A stretch of 13,453 nucleotides of DNA from Anaerolineae bacterium (GTDB lineage: Bacteria > Chloroflexota > Anaerolineae > B4-G1): the NCBI GenBank assembly GCA_030612185.1, contig JAUWOI010000061.1:1-13453 (forward strand), written 5' to 3'. The position numbers and the translations under genes were made by a program. Shown here piece by piece: positions 1-9,458 of this stretch. The notes under the pieces were generated by a model, which saw only the letters and a list, made by a program, of their open reading frames with translations, was not told the DNA's origin and made no database searches. How positions within the stretch are numbered: the first letter of the stretch is position 1; each line of letters starts with the position of its first letter.

Positions 1-2
1 CT

Positions 3-749
3 GCCAAAGGGCTTGCGCTGGGGCGCAATCTGCCGCTCGTACCGGTTAATCACCTGGAGGCGCACATCTACGCCCACTGGCTGGAGGTGGAAAGCGAGGG
101 TGCGGCTCCGTGGGGGGAGGAGGGTGGGGGGTTGGAGTTCCCGCTGCTGGCGCTTGTCGTCTCCGGCGGCCACACCGAATTGATCCTGATGCGCAACCAC
201 GGCGATTATGAATATCTGGGCGGTACGCTCGATGACGCCGCGGGCGAGGCATTTGACAAGGTGGGGCGATTGATGGGGCTCCCCTACCCTGGCGGGCCGG
301 CGATTCAAGAGGCGGCCCAGGGTGGCAACCCGGAGGCCTGCCGCTTTCCCCGCGCCTGGCTGGACGATAGTTACGACTTCAGTTTCAGCGGGCTCAAGAC
401 GTCCGTGCTGCGCATGGTTCAGAAGCACAGCGATCCGCCCCAGGGCCATCTCTTGGCCGACATGGCGGCCAGTTTCCAGGCGGCGGTGGTGGATGTGCTG
501 TCGGCCAAGGCGGCGCAGGCAGCGGAGGAGTTCGGCGTGACGGCCGTGTTACTCTGCGGGGGTGTCTCAGCCAATCAGGTGCTGCGGGCCACGACCGCCG
601 AGCGTGTTGGGGTGCCGGTCTACTATCCGCCGCCGATCCTCTGCACCGACAACGCGGCGATGGTGGGCGCCTGTGCGCATCGGCGCTTCATTTCAGGCGA
701 GCGCGCTGGCTGGGATCTGGACGTTGTGCCTGGACTGCGGTTGGTATAG
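3..749 (+). CDS. tsaD: tRNA N6-threonylcarbamoyladenosine transferase TsaD (5' truncated)
   Basis: TsaD, the catalytic subunit that transfers the threonylcarbamoyl group from threonylcarbamoyl-AMP to A37 of ANN-decoding tRNAs, working in the cytoplasm with TsaB and TsaE. The reading frame is open from the window edge, so the start lies upstream. Seen directly: the metal-binding HLEAH motif (histidine codons at 51-53 and 63-65), VSGGHTEL, the TLDDAAGEAFDKVGRLMGLP block, YPGGPA, and a C-terminal CTDNAAM whose Asp codon at 648-650 is the third metal ligand in the family. About 100 N-terminal residues are missing. Between the HLEAH helix and VSGGH there are roughly a dozen extra residues rich in Gly and Glu (about 86-136) compared with E. 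coli TsaD, encoded by a G-run tract. The stop lies 5 nt before the next start, so the two genes are probably co-transcribed. Identification is secure. Confidence 0.97.
   Translation, partial: AKGLALGRNLPLVPVNHLEAHIYAHWLEVESEGAAPWGEEGGGLEFPLLALVVSGGHTELILMRNHGDYEYLGGTLDDAAGEAFDKVGRLMGLPYPGGPAIQEAAQGGNPEACRFPRAWLDDSYDFSFSGLKTSVLRMVQKHSDPPQGHLLADMAASFQAAVVDVLSAKAAQAAEEFGVTAVLLCGGVSANQVLRATTAERVGVPVYYPPPILCTDNAAMVGACAHRRFISGERAGWDLDVVPGLRLV
86..136 (+). repeat. G-rich low-complexity insert within tsaD
   Basis: A purine-rich stretch with two G-runs encodes extra Gly, Glu and Pro residues between the HLEAH helix and the FPLLALVVSGGH strand of TsaD. E. coli TsaD has only about five residues in the corresponding linker, against about 17 here. 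The extra DNA keeps the frame. It resembles in composition, but not clearly in sequence, the palindromic tract inside sppA further on. It could also be an ordinary lineage-specific loop. Confidence 0.35.
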
Positions 750-754
750 GATTA

Positions 755-1213
755 ATGAATGATGAACCAATGAACAATGAGCGAATCCGACCGCTGGCGC
801 TGGGCATCATCTGGCGTGGCGACGAAATTTTAGTCTTCGAGGCTTACGACCACAAAGATGAGATCTTCTACCGGCCACTGGGTGGCGGCATTGAGTTTGG
901 GGAGCGCAGCCAGGAGGCGCTCCGGCGCGAGTTCCGCGAGGAACTGGGCGTCGAATTGGTCAACGTGCGTTACCTGGCCACCACAGAGAACATCTTCACT
1001 TGCAACGACCAGAGCGGCCACGAGATTGTCCTGCTCTACGAGGCGACCCTGGCCGACTCGTCCTTCTATGAGCGAGAAATCTTTGAGGTGCACGAGGAGG
1101 ACGAAATTCTGCCGGCCCGTTGGATGTCGCTGCGCGAGTTTCAGGCGGATGGTCTGCCGTTGTATCCTGATGGATTGCTGGAATTGCTGGTGGGTGGGGG
1201 CGCAACACTATGA
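755..1213 (+). CDS. Nudix hydrolase
   Basis: A 152-residue single-domain Nudix hydrolase, cleaving a nucleoside diphosphate linked to some other group with a divalent metal. The full Nudix box Gx5Ex7REUxEExGU is present at residues 44-66, ending in REFREELGV, with all the metal-binding glutamates intact. The upstream strand (LALGIIWRGDEILVFEA) and the closing WMSLREF helix fit the fold. Substrate cannot be told from sequence: neighbours are unrelated, and tsaD context does not imply a tRNA role. Two ATG starts are possible, 755 and 770; residues 1-9 are encoded by AATGA-type repeat DNA, and conservation would only be expected from about residue 11, so 770 is a real alternative. The only Shine-Dalgarno-like bases (AGG, 748-750) overlap the end of tsaD, suggesting translational coupling. 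Its TGA overlaps the ATG of sppA (ATGA, 1210-1213). Confidence 0.92.
   Translation: MNDEPMNNERIRPLALGIIWRGDEILVFEAYDHKDEIFYRPLGGGIEFGERSQEALRREFREELGVELVNVRYLATTENIFTCNDQSGHEIVLLYEATLADSSFYEREIFEVHEEDEILPARWMSLREFQADGLPLYPDGLLELLVGGGATL
768..781 (+). repeat. Heptamer tandem repeat (CAATGAA x2) at the tsaD/Nudix junction
   Basis: Two adjacent 7-nt units, CAATGAA (768-774) and CAATGAG (775-781), lie at the start of the Nudix gene, preceded by related AATGA and ATGATGAA bases from 754. They supply one of the two candidate ATG codons. The short length makes this weak alone; it is listed because three other junctions in the window also show 7-nt periodicity. Confidence 0.45.
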
Positions 1214-2922
1214 GGCCACGTGATCTCCCGCGCAACACCGCACTGGCGACCCGCAACTTCCTGCGCTCCCTGCGCCGCAAGGGACTTGACTGTGTGGTCC
1301 TGTCCATCCGTGGCTCCTACCCCGAACTGACGGTCTGGCGTGAGCCGCTGCCCTTTCCCTTCAGCCGCCTGCCGCTCTTTCCTCAGGAGGTCAGCCTGGA
1401 GGACGTGCGGGCGGCGATGGAGATGATCGGCAACGACCACCGTGTCCAGGATGTGGTGCTGCGTTTCGACACGCTCCGGGCCGGGCCATCCACGCTCTAC
1501 AGTCTGCGTCGCCATCTGCTCGGTCTGCGCGCCAAGGGAAGGCGGCTGGTCGCCTGGCTGCCCGGTGCTGACACCTGGGACTACTACCTGGCCTCGGCCT
1601 GCGACGAGATCATTCTCCCCCAATCCGGCAGCCTCTTCGCGCTGGGGTTGCGGGCCGAGCCGGTGTTCCTCAAGGACACGCTGGCGCTGGCAGGGGTGGA
1701 GGCCGACCTTGAGGCCATCGCTGAGTACAAGGTTTCGCCTGATACCTTCCGCCGTTCGACGATGAGCGAGCCGCATCGGGAGATGCTCAATACTATCCTC
1801 GACTCCTACTTCGACGAGATCGTCACCGCCATCGTCGAGGGGCGGGGCCTCGCTCCGGCGCGGGTACGCGAACTGATTGACACCATGCCGCTAAGTCCTT
1901 CCGAGGCGGTCGAGGTCGGACTGGCCGACGCGGTGCTCTACGAGGACGAATTGGCGTATCACCTGGGCGATGGAACAACGAGCATGTCCCTGCTCACCTG
2001 GCGGGAGGCTGCCCGCCGGCTTCAGCAGCCGATCAAGTGGACCACGCGCCAGCGTATTGGCGTGGTTTCGCTGGAGGGGATGATCGTGCCGGGCCGCAGT
2101 CGCCGCGTCCCCACTCCGGTGCCGCTTCCCTTCATCGAAGCACAGGCCGGGGCGGAGACAATCGTGCATGCGTTGCGCTGTGCCGAGGCCGACAAGCGCA
2201 TCGTGGCGGTCATCTTCCACGTCGAAACGCCAGGCGGCTCGGCTATCGCCTCCGATCTGATCTGCCGCGAGGTGCGCCGGCTGCGAGAGCGCAAACCGGT
2301 GGTCGTGTTGATGGGAGGGCAGGCCGCCTCGGGTGGCTACTACGTCTCGGCGCTGGCCAACCGCATCGTCGCCCGCCCGACGACGCTGACTGGTTCGATT
2401 GGCATCTGGGGCGGCAAGTTCGTCGCCACGGATCTGTACAGGAGACTGGGGATCGGTCGCGAAACGGTGCAGCGGGGCGCGATGGCTGGCCTCTACTCCG
2501 AGATGGCTTCTTTCAGTGAGGAGGAACGTGTCCGCGTGCGCCGTGACCTGGGCGAGTCCTACGCCCGTTTCAGGGCGCTCGTGGCTGAGGGGCGCGGGAT
2601 GGCGGAGGAGCAGGTGGAAGAGATCGCACGCGGGCGGGTGTGGACCGGCGCTCAGGCACGCGAGATCGGGCTGGTGGACGAACTGGGCGACTTTGAAACG
2701 GCGCTGGTGATGGCCAAAGAGTTGGCCGGTCTCAAGCCGGAACGGGAGTACACGGTGGTGCAGGTGCACCCGCCCCGCCACGACCTGTTCCCACCTCCCT
2801 TCCCCCTCGCAGTGGGAAGGGCCGGGGGTGGGGGCCTAGGGGTACTGCTCGATGCACTGCGGAGTCTGGCCCGTGAGCGGGTATGGGCGTTGGCACCGTG
2901 GGCGATCCGCATCCGGGGATAA
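1210..2922 (+). CDS. sppA: Signal peptide peptidase SppA, 67K type
   Basis: A 570-residue serine protease of family S49 in the two-domain (67K) form, which in E. coli degrades remnant signal peptides at the membrane. The Ser/Lys dyad is split between domains as in that enzyme: Lys174 in the N-terminal repeat (EYKVSPDTFRR) and Ser374 in the C-terminal repeat (QAASGGYYVSA). Their 200-residue spacing equals E. coli K209/S409. The N-terminal repeat has lost its serine (WLPGADTWDYY at the matching place), and the C-terminal repeat lacks the lysine, as expected. Unusual: the N-terminus is basic and shows no hydrophobic anchor, unlike E. coli SppA, so this version may be cytosolic or peripherally bound. 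Near the C-terminus (residues about 528-542) a Pro/Gly-rich stretch is encoded by a palindromic repeat. The start overlaps the Nudix stop by 4 nt, so coupling is likely. Confidence 0.93.
   Translation: MRPRDLPRNTALATRNFLRSLRRKGLDCVVLSIRGSYPELTVWREPLPFPFSRLPLFPQEVSLEDVRAAMEMIGNDHRVQDVVLRFDTLRAGPSTLYSLRRHLLGLRAKGRRLVAWLPGADTWDYYLASACDEIILPQSGSLFALGLRAEPVFLKDTLALAGVEADLEAIAEYKVSPDTFRRSTMSEPHREMLNTILDSYFDEIVTAIVEGRGLAPARVRELIDTMPLSPSEAVEVGLADAVLYEDELAYHLGDGTTSMSLLTWREAARRLQQPIKWTTRQRIGVVSLEGMIVPGRSRRVPTPVPLPFIEAQAGAETIVHALRCAEADKRIVAVIFHVETPGGSAIASDLICREVRRLRERKPVVVLMGGQAASGGYYVSALANRIVARPTTLTGSIGIWGGKFVATDLYRRLGIGRETVQRGAMAGLYSEMASFSEEERVRVRRDLGESYARFRALVAEGRGMAEEQVEEIARGRVWTGAQAREIGLVDELGDFETALVMAKELAGLKPEREYTVVQVHPPRHDLFPPPFPLAVGRAGGGGLGVLLDALRSLARERVWALAPWAIRIRG
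2790..2832. repeat. Palindromic C/G-rich element inserted in frame in sppA
   Basis: Nested inverted repeat: CCCACC (2790-2795) pairs with GGTGGG (2827-2832), and CCCTTCCC (2797-2804) pairs with GGGAAGGG (2814-2821) around a 9-nt loop. It encodes a Pro-rich then Gly-rich stretch (FPPPFPLAVGRAGGGG) just before the last helix of SppA. Similar C-run/G-run palindromes are familiar to me as dispersed intergenic repeats in several GC-rich bacteria, but I cannot verify other copies here. The reading frame is preserved. Confidence 0.65.
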
Positions 2923-2937
2923 ATAGGAGTACAGGCA

Positions 2938-4176
2938 ATGGGCGAATCCGTACCACGTTGGAGCACCGGCACTAAACGTATCGTCGTCGTCAGCATCTTA
3001 GTCCTGCTGGCGCTGGTGACCTATCGCTTCCGCGTCGTCATTCCGCCGCTGGTAATCGCGCTTCTACTGGCCTTCATCCTCGACCCCCTGGTTGACTTTG
3101 TCACCGACCGCCTGCACCTCTCGCGCGGAGGGGCCACGGCGTTCGTCTTCCTGCTCCTGATCGTAGTCGGCCTGGGGGTGATGGCCGCGCCTGTGACGGC
3201 GGTGCCCAGCATCCAGCGTGCTGTGCGATCTTTACAGATTGACTTCATTCGCATCATCGCCGACATCGGCGCTTTCTTCGAGCGGCCCGTGGATATCGGA
3301 GGTTATTCTCTGGATCTGAGCAGCGTGTATGGGGAACTGAGCGCACTCTTGAGCCGCTTCGTGGGCTCGGTCGCGCAGGGAACTCTCGACATTGCGTTCA
3401 GCATTGCCTCGGGAGCCTTCTGGCTGTTTTTTATTCTGATGGCCGCCTTTTACATGGTCAAGGACGCCGGCCGTATTATTGATCAGTTGGATGACCTGGC
3501 TCCTCCCGGCTATCGTGACGACTTCGTGCGTCTACGCTTGCAGATCACGGAGGGGTGGAACGCATTCCTGCGCGGCCAGTTGCTGCTGGGCCTGGCGCTG
3601 GCAGCCATCACGACTGCGGTGTGTCTGGCAGTCGGTCTTCCATACGCGGTGATGCTGGGGCTTATTGCGGGGGTGATGGAGTTCGTGCCGAGCCTTGGTC
3701 CCCTCATCGCCATGGGTCCCGCAGTTCTGCTGGCCCTTTTCCAGGGCTCCAGTTTCCTGCCGCTGGGCAACTTCTGGTTCGCGGTGCTGGTAGCCGGGCT
3801 GTACATCGTGATCCAGCAGATTGAGGGAAACCTGCTCTTGCCCCGCATCCTGGGCCGCAGCCTCAACCTGCACCCGCTGCTGGTGCTGATCGGTATCATC
3901 GTCGGCGGCAGCCTGGGCGGTATCCTGGGGATGCTGCTCGCCGCCCCGGTGCTTGCGACCCTTCGTATTCTGGGGCGCTATGTCTTCTGTCGCCTCTACG
4001 ACCGCGACCCCTTCGCCGGGCCGGAGGAGGAAACATCGCCGCCTAAACTGGGCCTGCTCAAACGAGCAGGCGAAGCGGCCCTGGATCGGCTGCAGGAGAA
4101 AGTGCAGGAGATAGTAGAGCAGAGGGTGGAACAGGATGTCGAAGGTTCGGATGCGACCGGTGCAGGCGACGGATAG
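2938..4176 (+). CDS. AI-2E/PerM family transporter
   Basis: A 412-residue polytopic membrane protein of the AI-2E transporter family (PF01594, formerly DUF20; relatives PerM, YdiK, TqsA). Seen directly: an N-terminal pair of hydrophobic segments (about residues 17-57), a third at about 63-85, a long hydrophilic loop, then a cluster of membrane helices from about 153 to 350. The family signature region is present: EFVPSLGPLIAMGPA and LLPRILGRSLNLHPLLVL followed by GGILGMLLAAPVLA. Known members export small solutes or sodium; the substrate here cannot be read from sequence, and the name does not show autoinducer-2 transport. The last 55 or so residues form a charged, probably coiled-coil cytoplasmic tail. 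A clear AGGAG (2925-2929) sits 8 nt before the ATG, 15 nt after the sppA stop. Confidence 0.93.
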   Translation: MGESVPRWSTGTKRIVVVSILVLLALVTYRFRVVIPPLVIALLLAFILDPLVDFVTDRLHLSRGGATAFVFLLLIVVGLGVMAAPVTAVPSIQRAVRSLQIDFIRIIADIGAFFERPVDIGGYSLDLSSVYGELSALLSRFVGSVAQGTLDIAFSIASGAFWLFFILMAAFYMVKDAGRIIDQLDDLAPPGYRDDFVRLRLQITEGWNAFLRGQLLLGLALAAITTAVCLAVGLPYAVMLGLIAGVMEFVPSLGPLIAMGPAVLLALFQGSSFLPLGNFWFAVLVAGLYIVIQQIEGNLLLPRILGRSLNLHPLLVLIGIIVGGSLGGILGMLLAAPVLATLRILGRYVFCRLYDRDPFAGPEEETSPPKLGLLKRAGEAALDRLQEKVQEIVEQRVEQDVEGSDATGAGDG

Positions 4177-4216
4177 CCCAGCCAAGTTGACTGAGATACT
4201 GGACTGAGGTGAGTAA

Positions 4217-5401
4217 GTGCAAACAGAGGTTGCCGTCGTAGGCGCTGGCCCTGCCGGATCGGTGGCGGCTCAGCGGCTGGCCGCCGTTGGCGTCCGGGTT
4301 GTACTTCTGGAGCGGGCCACTTTCCCTCGCGATAAGCCCTGCGGCGGCGGGGTGAGTGGCAGGGGCTTGAGCGTCCTGGCTCGCGCCGGCCTGGATGAGT
4401 GGGCCTCTCGGTTCCCCGCGCCGAAACTGCTGCGCCTTACCTCTCCCGACGGTCAGGTGCTCGACGTGCGCCCGGAGACAGGCGATGGCTATTGCTACGG
4501 CCGGACTATCCCCCGGCGGCTGCTCGACGCCCGGCTGGCCCAGGCGGCGGTGGAAGCGGGCGCTCGTCTGGTGGAGGCGACGCGGGTGCGAGGTGTGGAG
4601 TGGGCCGATGGCTCCAGGTCCAGCGTCGTTGCCGACGGGCTGGAGGTAAGTGCTCAACTGGTCATCCTGGCCGACGGCAGCCGGGCGCCCATCGCGCGCC
4701 GTCTCGGCCTAACGAGCGGCCCAGCGGAGTTGGTGGCGGTACGACGGTACTTCGTTGGTGACGCGGGACCGGAAGAGCGGATGGAGATCCATTTCGAGCG
4801 TCCTGTCGTGCCGCACTACACCTGGCTGTTCCCGCTTGGGGATGGGGGGGTCAACATTGGCACGGCCACCTTCACCCGGCGAGCACGTCGGGGTGAAGTA
4901 TCTCTGCGCAAGGTGCTGGCCCGCTTTGTAGCCGATCCCGTGGCCACGGAGGGACGGCTGGCGCGGGTTGAGCCGGTCGGGCCGCTGCGGGGTCACCCGC
5001 TGCGCACGCGATTGGGCGGCACGCGCACCCACGCCGAGCGGGTGCTGGTGGCCGGCGACGCGGCCGGGCTGGTGAATCCCCTTTCGGGAGAGGGTATCGC
5101 GTCGGCGCTGGAGAGCGGCGAACTGGCGGCCACCCACGCGCTGGCTGCACTCGAGTCTGGTGACTTCTCATCGCAGGCGCTGGCCGCCTACAGTCAGGCA
5201 CTAGAGGCCCGCTACAAGGCAGACTGGCGAGCAGCCCGTTTCCTGCGGCTGGCTGTGAGCGTCCCGCGACTGCTCAACCGCGTCTTCCGCCGGCTGAGAT
5301 GGGATAAGGAACTGGCACTGCTCATCGGCCACATCATCATCGGCCACAAGTCACCCCGCCTGGCGCTGCGCCCAACGACACTACTCCGCCTGCTGGCCTG
5401 A
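4217..5401 (+). CDS. Geranylgeranyl reductase family FAD-dependent oxidoreductase
   Basis: A 394-residue flavoprotein of the geranylgeranyl reductase group (relatives: archaeal GGR, BchP/ChlP, MenJ), which saturates isoprenoid double bonds in lipid, quinone or chlorophyll side chains. Seen directly: the dinucleotide-binding VVGAGPAGS (G9, G11, G14) with Glu32 at the end of the second strand, the family motif FPRDKPCGGGVSGRGL (Cys42-Gly-Gly-Gly), and the second FAD motif AGDAAGLVNPLSGEGI (Asp281). Start: GTG 4217 is fixed from upstream by an in-frame TAA at 4214-4216 and follows GAGGTGAG at 4206-4213. No photosynthesis or quinone genes are in view, so membrane lipid or menaquinone side-chain reduction is a guess; other tailoring oxidoreductases share these motifs. 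The C-terminus (RLLNRVFRRLRWDKELALL) is basic and could contact membrane. Confidence 0.88.
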   Translation: MQTEVAVVGAGPAGSVAAQRLAAVGVRVVLLERATFPRDKPCGGGVSGRGLSVLARAGLDEWASRFPAPKLLRLTSPDGQVLDVRPETGDGYCYGRTIPRRLLDARLAQAAVEAGARLVEATRVRGVEWADGSRSSVVADGLEVSAQLVILADGSRAPIARRLGLTSGPAELVAVRRYFVGDAGPEERMEIHFERPVVPHYTWLFPLGDGGVNIGTATFTRRARRGEVSLRKVLARFVADPVATEGRLARVEPVGPLRGHPLRTRLGGTRTHAERVLVAGDAAGLVNPLSGEGIASALESGELAATHALAALESGDFSSQALAAYSQALEARYKADWRAARFLRLAVSVPRLLNRVFRRLRWDKELALLIGHIIIGHKSPRLALRPTTLLRLLA

Positions 5402-5402
5402 T

Positions 5403-5421
5403 CACGTTTCACGTTTTACGT
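5403..5421 (+). repeat. Heptamer tandem repeat (CACGTTT) after the geranylgeranyl reductase gene
   Basis: CACGTTT at 5403-5409 and again at 5410-5416, then a partial third unit (TACGT, 5417-5421). It begins 2 nt after a stop codon and ends just before the GGAGG of the next gene (5424-5428). Too short to be a terminator; no stable hairpin is visible. Confidence 0.6.
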
Positions 5422-5434
5422 ATGGAGGCAATAC

Positions 5435-5623
5435 ATGGAAGAACCCGGCATCGAAATACTATCCGAAAGCGAGAACTTTAGCCTGTGGCGGGCCGAGGAG
5501 CCTGACGGCGAGACGACCTATCACCTGGAACTGGGCACCGTCACGGTGCACTTCTTCCGCGAGGAGTGGGAGGAGTTGCTGAAGTTGATGGGAGAGGTGG
5601 ACGAGCATGCTACAGCGGGGTGA
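5435..5623 (+). CDS. Small acidic protein of unknown function
   Basis: A 62-residue protein I do not recognise. It is strongly acidic, has no Cys, no signal peptide and no membrane segment. The pattern suggests short beta strands (TYHLELGTVTVHFF) followed by an amphipathic helix (REEWEELLKLMGEV). Evidence that it is real: an excellent GGAGG at 5424-5428, 6 nt before the ATG; coding-like third-position GC; and a 17-nt overlap with the following gene in another frame, a sign of translational coupling. The likely partner is therefore the DUF3786-like protein encoded next. It could be a small regulatory or assembly subunit, but nothing in the sequence shows a biochemical role. Confidence 0.75.
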   Translation: MEEPGIEILSESENFSLWRAEEPDGETTYHLELGTVTVHFFREEWEELLKLMGEVDEHATAG

Positions 5624-6260
5624 GCCTACTCCACAACTCCAGCAATGGTTCGACCGGCTGGCCCCGGTGGTCGAGGAGGCGCGGGCGAGACTGCGCCGCC
5701 TCAAGCCGGGCAAACTGGCGATGTACAGTGGCTGCGAGGAGGACGCGGACGGCAATTTCCGCCTGACCTTCTTCTGGCAGGAGTACGTTATCTCCGGTGG
5801 CGACTTCACCGTCCAGCGGGCCGATACCGGCGACGAACCCTCCTCCTTCACCCAGAGTCTCATTCTCACCTACCTGGCGACGGCCGACGGCACGACCCCT
5901 TCGAGCCGTTGGATCGGTTTCCGCGAACTCCCCGACGGTTTGTTTTATGTCCAGGCGTTCCAGGGCTACACCGGTGGCCGGCTGGTGCGCGAACTGGGGG
6001 ACGGCATCGAAACGTTCCGCCGCGCTGCTGGGGCGTTGGGCGGCGAACCGCTGGAAATCGGGGATGCGGGCTACGTCTTCACAGTGTTACCGCGAGTGCA
6101 CATGGCCATCGTGTACTGGGAGGGGGACGAGGAGTTTCCCTCGCAGGCGCGGGTGCTCTTCGAAGACACCGCCGCGCGCTACATGTCCACCGACGGGCTG
6201 GCCATCCTGGGTAGTCAACTGGTGGGACGGATGCTGAAGGCAGCGCGCGGCATCTCGTAG
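5607..6260 (+). CDS. DUF3786-like protein
   Basis: A 217-residue soluble protein whose pattern matches what I know of DUF3786 (PF12654): a beta-rich first half with a tract reading LILTYLATADG, then WIGFRELPDG and a later LPRVHMAIVYWEGDEEFPSQARVLFED block near the C-terminus, which is the family's most recognisable part. Function is unknown. In other bacteria and archaea relatives are often near corrinoid or anaerobic metabolism genes, but no such gene is in view here. It has one Cys, in YSGCEED (about residue 36), so no obvious metal cluster motif. The start ATG lies inside the preceding small gene (17-nt overlap), with GGGAGAGGTGG at 5590-5600 as ribosome binding site. The family call is by eye; a profile search could change it. 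Confidence 0.78.
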   Translation: MLQRGEPTPQLQQWFDRLAPVVEEARARLRRLKPGKLAMYSGCEEDADGNFRLTFFWQEYVISGGDFTVQRADTGDEPSSFTQSLILTYLATADGTTPSSRWIGFRELPDGLFYVQAFQGYTGGRLVRELGDGIETFRRAAGALGGEPLEIGDAGYVFTVLPRVHMAIVYWEGDEEFPSQARVLFEDTAARYMSTDGLAILGSQLVGRMLKAARGIS

Positions 6261-6287
6261 ATTCTGCCCGCCTCGGGCTCTGCCAGT

Positions 6288-6315
6288 TTCCCACTTGCCT
6301 ATCTTGTGGTAAAAT
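6288..6315 (+). promoter_or_regulatory. Extended -10 promoter upstream of the membrane protein and gyrB
   Basis: TGGTAAAAT at 6307-6315 is a full extended -10 (TGn plus TAAAAT, 5 of 6 to consensus). A -35 candidate TTCCCA (6288-6293, 4 of 6 to TTGACA) sits 16 nt upstream. Transcription would begin near 6321-6323, right at the ATG at 6324. It is the most AT-rich spot in an otherwise GC-rich region and lies in the 63-nt gap after the DUF3786-like gene. It probably drives the membrane protein and gyrB together. Confidence 0.6.
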
Positions 6316-6323
6316 ACCTATTG

Positions 6324-9286
<2,963 letters not shown>

Positions 9287-9310
9287 GGCTAGCACAGTCC
9301 CCATAAACCC

Positions 9311-9348
9311 ACCGGCCCGGTCGGGGCACACGCCCCAGCCGGGCTGGT
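9311..9348 (+). terminator. Hairpin terminator candidate after gyrB
   Basis: A 17-bp stem (9311-9327 with 9332-9348) closed by an ACAC loop, with two G-U pairs and one C-A mismatch. The stem is almost entirely G/C. The following bases, TGCTGTAAG, lack a proper T-run, so it is not a textbook intrinsic terminator; it may act with Rho or as a transcript-end stabiliser. Its place, 25 nt after gyrB and before a promoter-like region, supports a terminator role. Confidence 0.6.
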
Positions 9349-9391
9349 TGCTGTAAGCCTGCCTTCTGAGGCTGACAAGCAAAGAAGTAGC

Positions 9392-9421
9392 GTGACGTTT
9401 GCCCCCCGGCGGTGTTACTCT
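9392..9421 (+). promoter_or_regulatory. Weak promoter candidate for the fabF-fabH operon
   Basis: GTGACG (9392-9397, 4 of 6 to TTGACA), 18-nt spacer, then TACTCT (9416-9421) preceded by TG one base upstream (9413-9414), an extended -10. The predicted start near 9428 would leave a leader of about 30 nt before GTG 9459. The -10 matches only 3 of 6, so this rests partly on position between the gyrB hairpin and fabF. Confidence 0.35.
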
Positions 9422-9446
9422 CTACTAGAACCAACTACCAAATTTT

Positions 9447-9451
9447 GGAGG
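9447..9451 (+). promoter_or_regulatory. Ribosome binding site that decides the fabF start
   Basis: GGAGG lies only 1 nt before an ATG at 9453 but 7 nt before a GTG at 9459 in the same frame. Normal spacing selects GTG 9459. Confidence 0.75.
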
Positions 9452-9458
9452 TATGCTT

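Noticed and set aside
1891..2781. Minus-strand open frame opposite sppA (296 codons)
   Set aside because: The plus-strand SppA has its catalytic residues in this span, and the opposite product shows shadow-type composition.
3532..4185. Minus-strand open frame opposite the AI-2E-family gene
   Set aside because: The product is rich in Gln, His and Arg, as expected opposite codons for hydrophobic residues; there is no independent support.
4187..4213. TTGACT and two GACTGAG copies before the geranylgeranyl reductase gene as a promoter or operator
   Set aside because: No -10 lies at a suitable distance, and two 7-nt copies 13 nt apart in a 40-nt gap could easily be chance.
6266..6278. GCCCG-CCT-CGGGC hairpin after the DUF3786-like gene as a terminator
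   Set aside because: The stem is only 5 bp with a 3-nt loop and no T-run; too weak to annotate.
9453..9455. ATG 9453 as the fabF start
   Set aside because: GGAGG ends 1 nt before it, too close for initiation; GTG 9459 has normal spacing and gives catalytic numbering identical to E. coli FabF.
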